Positions 57,901-64,000 of a DNA stretch of 64,000 nucleotides are shown here, piece by piece. Under the pieces are notes generated by a model. The model did no database searches, had not been told where the DNA came from, and saw only the letters and a program-made list of their open reading frames with translations. Numbering within the stretch: the first letter of the stretch is position 1; each line of letters begins with the position of its first letter. The translations under genes and the position numbers were made by a program. The DNA is from Aedes albopictus (lineage: Eukaryota; Arthropoda; Insecta; Diptera; Culicidae), in assembly GCF_035046485.1 (NCBI RefSeq), contig NC_085137.1, positions 18,133,346-18,197,345 on the forward strand, written 5' to 3'.

Positions 57901-60890
57901 TCGTGTGTTTAAATCTCATCAGAGCCGTATTTTTTTTTTTAAATTCATCAATAAATTATCCATTTGTCCATATGTACGTTGAGTTAATTGAAAATCCTAA
58001 TTGATCACACATATTGATATATCGAAACTTTACACTTTGAGTAAGCCATATGTTATCATGTTAAGCGGTGCCTGGGTACATGACCGAGAGAGTACGTTTC
58101 ATTGAAAACGTCAATTGTTTCCACTATACGTTGTACAAACAAGGGTTACACTGCTACCGGATACAATCTGGATTTTTAATCCCTTGCATTTGATATCTAA
58201 AATTCCCAAAGCAAATACCCTGACAGTAATCCCCTTCATCGCAATCCAATGCAATGGTAATCGTTCAATATTGCCGTTTTAATTAGTGCAATTGAAGTGC
58301 GCCGCAGTCTGATCGAAGCGCATTTCCACCCGCTGATTACAGTGAATTGCATTCTCAACGAGCGAGCGCGGATTCCTGTTCGATTGAACCGTCGTCGCGA
58401 CGGTTGACGTCGTTCATTCGACAGTCCTTGTAGGTATTGCCATCATGCAGCAGCCGAGGTAACAGCTAGACAGCCAGCCAGCAGTAGCAGAGAGCAAATC
58501 CAGCCGATTAAATGTGTTTACTTTTATTTTATTTATTGATACTTTTTACAACCTGATGCTATTGCCCACCGCTTGCGCCGCGCCGTCCGTGTTATGTGCA
58601 CTCGAGTTGACGGGGAACAATCCACGAGTGTGTAAATATTTGCTGTTTGTTTTGGGAACTGCCAGCCAAGTCAAGTCAGGGCAAAGCCGGCGCGTTGTCT
58701 GGACTGGATTGTTGGAAAAGAAAACAATCCACCATTTTCTCCCGATACGGGCGTGGGAATCCAGTTCTGTCTGTGGAATTGATAAATTGTAGGTCAAGGG
58801 CGGTTTGGCGGTGCAAATGGCGAAACGATTCACACTTCTGAAATAGATACTGAAATAAGCCTAAAGTCGTGTTCAGAAGAAATCACTTGACGAATCATTC
58901 TAATGACTACCATTTCTTTACAACTGTGTTCTGCGGTCGAAGAAAAACTACTTCTTGAGCGATTCTTTACCGAGCAAACGAGAATATCTAAATCATACCT
59001 CAAATCCAATATTTTTTGCTGTCGTAGCTCGATGTGATATTGATGTGATATTCAAAAATTGAACGAATATCGCACGAATAACTTAAAGTGATATGATATC
59101 AGTTTTTGTTCTTGTCGAAATATCTGAAAATTTCTACATAAGAACAAGTTTAGCTCTTCTACACGTAACGGAACACATACACCCATAGAGATGGCTCAAT
59201 ATCAGTGAAATGCCATGTGCCTCTTTCTGGCCTGTGGAAACGAAGAGCGTCATGCTCTTATTCTCATAGTATTCATAATAGTGAGCCACAGTTGAGTGGT
59301 AAGCATCGCCGCCTGTAAATCCTAAGGTCGTAGGTTCGATGCTGGATGTTGGATTTTTTTTGTTTTTTTTTAAGGAAAATGCCGACAAATCTTGTTTACT
59401 ACTGTTTTGATCTTCGATTATTGAGCAATTCACCATACTAGATTTTGCTATTATTTCTGATCTTTTACCTTTTATATCAATCAAACCAATATCAATGTTT
59501 GTTCTACAGAAATTCACTCAGTAATAGCTGAATATGCTTTTCATAAGTTTTTTCCACCTACTCGGGTTGCAATTTTCCACGCATCAGGATAGGATGATGA
59601 TAGAAATTTCTTTTTGATTCCAGCATGGTTCCCGGTTTAAGGGTAGCTTGTTAGTGCTTAATAGTGGATTAGTAGGATAGTATGTAGTATTAGTAATAGT
59701 GTTTAACAGTTTATCATTAAAGTTTTAACGAACTCGGTATTTTACGCAAGTTTGCAAAATAGTTTCATCACTGCTACTTAGGTATACTAAATACAAATGA
59801 AAAAGTGGAAATGTTCAAAGAATCACAATTTGTGGCATAGCTCAATTATCGGTAGAAATATAATGCCAACTAGACCTCTTCTGAAAAAAGTGTGAATTTG
59901 GTATTTCAACGAAAAAACATTCATTGAACAAGAAGTTCTAGCAATCTAAGTCAGTCTGAAGAAAAGAAAAATCCCCTTTGACCCCTTTGACAATCAAATC
60001 AGTCTCAAGTTTCAGTTGGATCAACACTTAACACATACCGGAAAATGTAACCTTTGAAATTAGAGTAATTAATTTCTTGTTTGCTTAGCCGTTGGGGCGG
60101 CAATATTGTGAAAATAATCACAGAGCGGCGGGAAACCGCGCTCCAAATAACTACTATAGCGTACACACAAGACCCGCACAAAGGCGAGCACAGCATCAAC
60201 ACGACAACGGCGCGGCGTCGTCGACGATGGTATTAAATATCATTACCGTCAAGTTGGTTGGTTACAGTTTTGCGTCGCAGTTGGAAGTCATCAGCTTCGA
60301 TCAACAACAAACAACCTACCACTGACTGATTTCCCACTACTGCAGCGCCAACGCAGCAGCAGGGCGAAATGCAACAACACCCGCGCGCTCGAATGCACGG
60401 GTTTCGTATTAGAGAGCAGTTGTGCCTCTAGAATTCAATTTAGCCTTTCAAATCCGAATCACTTCAAAGCAATCGGAGCTGTCCGATTATCGCTATTTAC
60501 AAACCGGCGCGAGTAATTAATTTCCTCGGATTTAGATACGGGGGGTCTCTGCTAGGGCGCTATCATATTTAATGAAACTTTATTGGTGGATTGGCAGCTG
60601 GCCAGTCAGGAAGTTGCGTATTTCAAAAACTTACGACTATTGTTTTGGAATATCAATGTCATACGGTATGGGAATACTTACAATTTGAAACTCTCTCCGC
60701 CGGTCGTAGGCCCTCCGGATCGCTCTGTCCTGCCAGAGCATGGCGATGAGTGGCACGTATTGGCGGAACTGCTCGGCGTCCAGCAGTATGCCACTGTGGA
60801 ACATGACCGCCTGGTTCGCGGCCAGCTGGGAGGTTGGATTCTCCCATGGTATATCTAGCTTATCCCTAGCGTCGCACAGCACTTGCATGC
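43000..60890 (-). CDS. cta: G protein alpha subunit, G12/13 class (concertina), 5' part missing
   Basis: This GTP-binding subunit couples receptors to RhoGEF and Rho at the plasma membrane. In Drosophila, concertina drives apical constriction. Four exons are visible: 60890-60682, 43801-43670, 43577-43438 and 43357-43000 (stop TAG at 43000-43002). All have canonical splice sites and matching phases, giving the C-terminal 278 codons. In order these show [26 protein letters not shown], the switch I arginine in CRKATKG, switch II DVGGQR with the catalytic Gln, FLNKTDLL for guanine recognition, TNAVDT, and a tail ending [12 protein letters not shown]. The RQKW after switch II and the tail are G12/13-type. 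The P-loop exon is not found up to 64000. The 16.9-kb intron is full of transposons. Confidence 0.93.
43802..44518 (-). other. Start of the large G-alpha intron, unique sequence
   Basis: No repeats, genes or RNA features are recognised. Confidence 0.4.
44519..44600. mobile_element. Mini-MITE, 82 bp
   Basis: TATACTGCCCCACTCGCATA pairs with TATGCGAGTGGGGGCAGTATA, and TGTCCCA pairs with TGGGACT further in. TA flanks both sides. One of the smallest foldback units in the window. Confidence 0.75.
44896..45112. mobile_element. Foldback MITE of GGCATAA words with 9-bp target duplication
   Basis: Six copies of CATTTGGCATAA or close variants (44905-44993) are followed by six inverted copies (about 45014-45105). 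ATGGTAAAC is duplicated at 44887-44895 and 45113-45121. The outer ends are GGGGGCGGACATTTGGCATAA and, inverted, GGGTCTGTGTCATTTGGCAT. A 9-base duplication suggests a Mutator-type transposase. Confidence 0.82.
45122..47960. other. Intronic repeats and low complexity, no gene
   Basis: Two diverged direct copies of one repeat lie at about 45553-45645 and 46918-47008 (CAACAAACCATYAGGTAGAT, TAATCCTTGCRCTGATGGTG). AACTACAAACGGAGCCTGTG recurs at about 45900 and 47514. There is a run of 18 G at 45869-45886. These look like pieces of dispersed mobile elements. Confidence 0.5.
47483..47515 (+). repeat. CTATG pentanucleotide microsatellite, 6.6 units
   Basis: CTATG is repeated six times followed by CTA, without interruption. 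Confidence 0.95.
47970..48290 (+). pseudogene. Jockey-like LINE C-terminal fragment
   Basis: The frame with [40 protein letters not shown] and [14 protein letters not shown] resembles the C-terminal end of jockey-type ORF2 ('...PARSLR....L.....RTNYG.N.P...M'). It has decayed, with no RT attached upstream. Confidence 0.6.
48500..49440 (+). pseudogene. Jockey-like LINE RT fragment plus 3' end
   Basis: RT motifs [20 protein letters not shown] and [20 protein letters not shown] (about 48570-48750) come first. After a large deletion there is a zinc-knuckle-like C-terminus ([20 protein letters not shown], about 49018-49080). A 3' UTR with TTGTGGCAAGTAGCTATAGG and GGTAAATGATGGACAGGCTC (49150-49345) follows. 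The same 3' UTR recurs at 57590-57845. Not functional. Confidence 0.7.
49441..49955. other. Intronic sequence without recognised features
   Basis: No gene or clear repeat is seen. Confidence 0.35.
49956..50335 (+). repeat. GGAATTC-type repeat block in the G-alpha intron
   Basis: GAAGAATC, GGAGGAATATCTGGAG and GGAATTCCT units appear in the same orientation as the block at 33 kb. Confidence 0.6.
50340..50530 (-). pseudogene. BEL/Pao remnant, part downstream of the protease
   Basis: The minus-strand frame reads [20 protein letters not shown] and [26 protein letters not shown] (split here only for length). It resembles the segment between protease and RT of BEL/Pao elements, where a 'R.A..I.E' motif precedes the RT. 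It is separated from its own gag and protease (53120-54620) by the TIR element at 50531-53092, and bounded on the other side by the 12-bp repeat. Confidence 0.5.
51338..51500 (+). mobile_element. Feilai-like tRNA-derived SINE
   Basis: The segment GGGAGAGGACCTGATGTGAT, GGTTAGAACACATTACTGTC, ACGCCGAGGACTTGGGATCG carries Pol III A-box and B-box-like blocks and the ACGCCGAGGAC..GGGATCGA signature of the Aedes Feilai SINE. The tail GAGAAGTAAAGCC also fits. The copy is diverged. Confidence 0.65.
51760..51890 (-). mobile_element. tRNA-derived SINE-like fragment
   Basis: On the minus strand CGGCTAGTGTCTCCAAGCAC, with GTGGGTTCGATTCCCGCCGC about 40 bases on, resembles tRNA A and B boxes. It has no complete cloverleaf, so it is more likely a SINE than a tRNA gene. 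Confidence 0.5.
52005..52085 (+). repeat. TTTATTA-type simple repeat
   Basis: Tandem TTTATT and TTATTTCATT units with no interruption by other bases. Confidence 0.8.
53120..54840 (-). pseudogene. BEL/Pao retrotransposon gag and protease remnant
   Basis: Reading right to left are an acidic/basic leader (Glu/Lys/Arg-rich, 54170-54460) and a gag core with [20 protein letters not shown] (about 54165-54225). Then come [20 protein letters not shown] and [20 protein letters not shown] (about 53860-53985), and a CCHC zinc knuckle [14 protein letters not shown] (about 53480-53525). A protease-like [20 protein letters not shown] sits at about 53190-53250. Frameshifts separate the parts. The 53120-side continues, past element D, at 50340-50530. 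No LTR is recognised. It lies inside the G-alpha intron on the same strand. Confidence 0.8.
54963..55782. mobile_element. TIR element with TGCGGCAGGAAAAAATGCG ends, carrying a nested MITE
   Basis: TGCGGCAGGAAAAAATGCGA at 55188 pairs with CGCATTTTTTCCTGCCGCAC at about 55757, and CCCTGTA at 55782 matches TACAG at 54963. The MITE 54967-55187 sits within its left TIR. Noncoding. Confidence 0.65.
54967..55187. mobile_element. MITE with a perfect 44-bp TIR (GGGGCAAGTTGAAAC words)
   Basis: Both ends read AGGTACACCGGGGCAAGTTG, then AAACGGGTGGGGCAAGATGA, then AACA, identical over 44 bases when inverted. TA flanks each side. It is inserted in the left end of a larger TIR element, so it is the younger of the two. 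Confidence 0.9.
56173..56413. mobile_element. MITE or foldback with a perfect 50-bp TIR
   Basis: ATATCGGCACCAACATTTCA, then AAAGGGCGTAACTGCATTTT, then GAAACAAACC at the left is exactly inverted at the right, and similarity continues further in. A diverged piece of the same family lies at about 56600-56660 (AGCAGTTACGCACTTTTGAA). Noncoding. Confidence 0.88.
56704..56908. mobile_element. hAT-type MITE, 205 bp, copy 2
   Basis: The ends CAGTGGCGTCTCGTAACCTC and GAGGTTAGGGAATCGCCACTG are inverted repeats. TGTAGGCA is duplicated at 56696-56703 and 56909-56916. Same family and exact length as 37683-37887. Confidence 0.9.
57120..57520. repeat. GGAATTC-type repeat with an internal strand switch
   Basis: About 57165-57225 reads in the inverted orientation (TTCCAGGGATTTCG) and 57235-57510 in the forward orientation (GGAAGAAATCTCCGAAGGAA). 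No gene. Confidence 0.6.
57590..57845 (+). mobile_element. Jockey-like LINE 3' UTR fragment
   Basis: CTCGCTGTGGAAGGTAGCAATAGGCTATC and TTTAGGTAAATGATGAAATA followed by GGCTCATTTTTATGG match the LINE 3' UTR at 49140-49380. It is 5'-truncated down to the 3' UTR, as common for LINE copies. Confidence 0.65.
57946..59260 (-). other. G-alpha intron, non-repetitive stretch
   Basis: No transposon signature is seen. A GC-richer segment at about 58290-58500 (GCGAGCGCGG, GTCGTCGCGACGG) stands out from the AT-rich surroundings. It could be regulatory, but nothing proves it. Confidence 0.35.
59275..59360 (+). mobile_element. tRNA-like SINE fragment
   Basis: GTGAGCCACAGTTGAGTGGT and GTCGTAGGTTCGATGCTGGA resemble Pol III A and B boxes, and a T-rich run follows. 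The acceptor stem does not pair, so it is not a tRNA gene. Confidence 0.45.
59361..60681 (-). other. G-alpha intron proximal to the upstream exon, no recognised repeats
   Basis: It appears unique. A GC-rich portion lies at about 60090-60420. No coding exon with proper splice sites is found. Confidence 0.35.
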
Positions 60891-61159
60891 CTAGAACGAG
60901 ATGGAATTTAAAAGGGTGTAGATGAGTTTGTTAAACTGCTAGAACGATATGATTGCTTCTATAAAATGGTGGTGAGTTGACAACCTGAGAGAAGCGTTCA
61001 ACAAAGCTGTAGACCACACAAGTTTGTACTTGAAGCTTCCACGCTTCATGACAAGACCCTAAGCTAAGAGTTGCGTACTTAACTATTAAGCCGGCCTGGG
61101 CAATGTTATGCTTCTGACTTTAGCTAGATTAAAGAGATGCGTTTCGAGAGTCAATACGA

Positions 61160-61290
61160 GCTTGGTGGTCTAGTGGCTACAGCCTCTGGTTTATATGCAG
61201 AAGGTCCTGGGCTCCACCTCTGGCTTGCCTCTTTTCTCCTACTTCGTATCTTTCCATCTACTCCTCTATTCTCTCTTCTCTACATATGAA
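61160..61290 (+). mobile_element. tRNA-derived SINE-like fragment with CT-rich tail
   Basis: AGCTTGGTGGTCTAGTGGCT, ACAGCCTCTGGTTTATATGC and AGAAGGTCCTGGGCTCCACC resemble a tRNA-derived head with A and B boxes. A CTCTTCTC tail and TACATATG follow. Confidence 0.5.
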
Positions 61291-61860
61291 TCTCATGTAC
61301 AAACGTATGTTCATATCAATTGGTAGAACTATAAAATTCCAACTTTCACAGCACAATGTAAATCTATCATATGACGACTACAAGTTATACAACCAAGCGA
61401 AGTGTGCCGCTTCACAGAAATCTTCACAAAATCTATCACCAGAAGTAAACTCCTGGTATCCACGTACTAATGCGTAAGCCCCTATGCCAAAAATGTGCAG
61501 ACGACAAGCGACTGCAATCATCATTTCCCTCCCTCATTCCCACATTGACCTGCAACCTAACGTACCAGGCGCCACTGTCGCCTATAAAATAGAAGAGAAG
61601 ATCATCAATACTCACACAGTAAAAATGTGCGTTGGTCCCAAGCAGCTAGCTCATTGACTCCTTGTGTGAGTGTAGCTGGTCTGGCGACACTGGAGTAGCA
61701 ACTACGGGCAATCAATCAAGCAAAAGTTCAAGCAAGATGCATCTCGAGAGTCTGTTCAAAGCTTTTTGGTGCGTAGTGCAACTTCGGTGAGGTAACAAGC
61801 TGAATTTCTCAATTATTTCGAAAAATAGACTAAGAAGAAAGTAAAAAGGATACTTTCGAC
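61291..61860. other. Probable dispersed repeat, no gene
   Basis: No open frame is supported. The sequence follows the SINE head directly and may belong to the same composite repeat. Confidence 0.3.
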
Positions 61861-62059
61861 AACAAAATAAACACAATTTTGGGATGCAAAGTGCAAACTA
61901 GGCACATGGCTCATGAACTGCTGACAGTTAGAGTGAGCTTGGTGAGTGCGGTGACCGTGAATTCCGAGCAATGGATCCCATCGCCAGCCCGCTGTATCAT
62001 AGTGATCGCACAGCAGAAGGAGGAGGATGCTATGATGTGGAAGCCAGAAGTGAATCTGT

Positions 62060-63110
62060 GTGTTAAGGAGGCAGAACGAATTCTTCAACTGCAGCTTGAT
62101 TAACATTTTTGTATCGACAAATGATGAGCCCGAAAGCAAGAAGGACGCATTTTACGAATGGGTCGACAAAGTCTACGGGGAGCTTCCAAAGCATGATGTG
62201 AACATTGTTACGAAAACGCTCAGTTCGGTAGAGAGGACTTTCCATATACTTTAACACGAGTGGAACGATTTTAACGAAGTTCGTTCAGCTGCTTGGTTTC
62301 GCTTTTGATATTGATATTATTGCTCGTAAATTTGAGACGATGGCGGAAACGTACATCCGACTAAAGAGTGAAGCCAGGCGTATCGGATTAGTTAATAATG
62401 TGTCGAAGACAAAGTACATGATGACAAAGGGCTCCAGGGAGGAATCACCACGCCCGCCACCCCGAATTTATATCGACGGTGATGAAATCGAGGCGGTCGA
62501 AGAACTCGTGTTCTTGGGTTCACTGGTGACCACCGACAACGACACCAGCAGAGAAATTCAGAGACGTATTGTGGCAGGAAGTCATGCTTACTTTGAACTC
62601 CACAGAACTCTATGATCGAATAAAGTTCGCCGTAACACGAAGTTAACTATCTACAAAACGCTGATTAGACCGGTCGTCCTCTATGGGCACGAAACATGGA
62701 CCCTACGTGCAGAGGACCAACGCGCCCTTGAAGTTTTCGAACGGAAGGTGTTGCGTACCATCTACGGCGGAGTGCAGATGGAAGACGAGACTTGGAGAAG
62801 GCGAATGAACCACGAGCTGCATCTGCTGCTGAGAGAACCAACCATCGTCCATACCGCGAAAATCGGGAAGCTACGGTAGGCGGGTCACGTCATCAGGATG
62901 TCGGATAGCAACCCGACTAAAATGGTTCTCGAGAGTCATCCGACCGGTACAAGAAGACGTGGTGCGCAGCGAGCTAGGTGGGTCGACCAATTGGAGGTCG
63001 ATCTGCGGACCCTACGCAGAGTGTGGAACTGGAGACAAACAGCCATGGACCGAGTGGAATGGAGACGGCTACTATGTACAGCAGAGGCCACCCCGGCCTT
63101 AGCCTGATCG
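62060..63110 (+). pseudogene. APE-type LINE remnant with large internal deletion
   Basis: An endonuclease piece (DAFYEWVDKVYGELPKHDVN, about 62140-62205) is followed, after loss of most of the RT, by the C-terminal block. That block has ETYIRLKSEARRIGLVNNVS, VEELVFLGSLVTTDND, GHETWTLRAEDQ, RRRMNHELHLLLREPTI and GTRRRGAQRARWVDQLEVDL (about 62345-63010). In-frame stops occur at about 62613 and 62878. It is the same general LINE type as 23541-26310 but a different subfamily. Confidence 0.8.
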
Positions 63111-63269
63111 GTAAGTTAAATACTTTCCATATCCGATCATTGGTAAGAAGCGCCTTTATTCCGCTACCACGAACAATAGCCGGTCTAAGACTAGCGACCT
63201 TTGCTGGAGGATGCCGGCCATGGCTGTGTAGTTGCCGGGTTAGAAAAAAAACACTGCGGACCATAAATA

Positions 63270-64000
63270 GAAGTCCATGAGGTATTTAGGGAAGCACTCC
63301 ATCGTGAGTTAAACTTACTCGGTCTAAGCGGTGAACAGTTGGTAACGTTGCATTCGCGTGCAAGCGAGACTACCATGCCTAGGAAAGTTCACTCTAGGAA
63401 TGGGAGGGCCAACGGCGTAGTGATGGACTCCAGCTATCGGCTGATGAGGGGAGAGCCACCGATGAGGAACTTGCGGGCATTGCAAAATCGCTTAGTTTAG
63501 GTAAGGCCTCTGGTCCACTTGGAATTCCGGAAGTCTTCTCAAAGATTTGGAAGCGACTAAGTCTGGTCCTAATGCCAAAGGCGATGAAACTTCCCGGTGA
63601 CCGATGACAAGCAACGAGGAAGGTTCGCATGAGATACTTCCACAAAAGATAGGACAAACAGGTTGATTCCGTTCGAGACTAGATATCTGAACCAAAGGGC
63701 ACCTTGGCAAAGTAATACATTCCACCTGACTCAGGTCTTTTGGGTCATGGTTGCCTCAGACAGTATCTACACAGCTGTTATGTGGATTTGTTTAGGTTTT
63801 AAAGAAACCGCGGAGCATGTTTTGTTCGTGTGTCCACTGTTTCACACAGTGCGTAATCGTATGCTTGCTACATGAGGTAGTGACATGACTCCGGATAATC
63901 TTGTCCAGAGAATGTATAGAAATGTCTTTGCCTGGAAGGCTGTTTTATTGGTTATCGCCCGGAACTACAGAGGAGATGGATCACATATCAAACGGTGATC
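63270..64000 (+). pseudogene. R1-like LINE remnant, heavily deleted
   Basis: LGKASGPLGIPEVFSK (about 63495-63545) and LVLMPKAMKLPGD (about 63565-63605) are the start of an R1-type RT. A jump then leads to FHLTQVF (about 63720) and AEHVLFVCPLFHTVRNRML (about 63812-63870), the Cys/His C-terminus. The central RT is missing. The fragment runs off the window. Confidence 0.7.

Noticed and set aside
58290..58500. CpG-rich segment as an alternative cta promoter
   Set aside because: No exon with a donor site and no start motif could be shown, so it is only noted as GC-rich unique sequence.
59275..59350. A possible tRNA gene
   Set aside because: A- and B-box-like blocks are present, but the 5' and 3' ends do not pair as an acceptor stem and a poly-T tail follows. 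Better explained as a tRNA-derived SINE fragment.
60891..64000. Search for the P-loop (GAGESGKST) exon of the G-alpha gene on the minus strand
   Set aside because: No such motif is found. The 5' exons must lie beyond the window.

Overview
The window looks like animal DNA from a culicine mosquito, most likely an Aedes. I infer this from the insect-type gene set (Cdk1, a divergent JNK, a G12/13 alpha subunit, an N6AMT1-type methyltransferase), from a Feilai-like tRNA-derived SINE, from BEL/Pao, Ty3/gypsy, R1-like and jockey-like remnants, and from the very high density of small inverted-repeat elements (MITEs). The species cannot be fixed from sequence alone. Two runs of exactly 500 N (2407-2906 and 27907-28406) are assembly gaps.

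Layout. 1-9943 has no recognisable host gene. It holds a degenerate 12-bp-period repeat, MITEs, a Ty3/gypsy integrase remnant and three TIR-type elements (about 2907-4426, 4971-6505 and 8591-9868) whose interiors look like small spliced gene fragments. 9944-14521 is one LTR retrotransposon with a GTAC target duplication. It reads on the minus strand and carries an intron-bearing plus-strand gene fragment between its LTRs. 15000-16445 is Cdk1 (+). 17933-19189 is a JNK-family MAP kinase (-) whose activation loop reads Thr-Gln-Tyr. 19311-27906 is nested transposons: a TIR element split by an element with a 21-bp target duplication, APE-type LINE pieces, BEL/Pao, and an R1-like LINE split by two MITEs. 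28840-29496 is an intronless N6AMT1/HemK2-type methyltransferase (+), followed by a 241-bp palindrome at 29820-30060.

32985-41640 is an array of degenerate units resembling GGAATTCCTGGA. It switches strand twice and contains two MITEs. 43000-60890 is the C-terminal 278 codons of a G-alpha 12/13 (concertina) gene (-) in four exons. A 16.9-kb intron (43802-60681) is loaded with transposons: jockey-like LINE pieces, a BEL/Pao gag split by a nested TIR element, SINEs, and hAT-type and Mutator-type MITEs. 60891-64000 holds a SINE and two more LINE remnants. The upstream G-alpha exons with the P-loop are not in the window.

The four host genes are unrelated housekeeping or signalling genes (mitotic kinase, stress MAP kinase, release-factor methyltransferase, Rho-coupled G protein) with no operon-like relationship. 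The most unusual material is in the repeats. Many unrelated elements are built from one short word iterated in both orientations near their ends, and several of them, plus the LTR element, carry host-like exons with intact splice sites.
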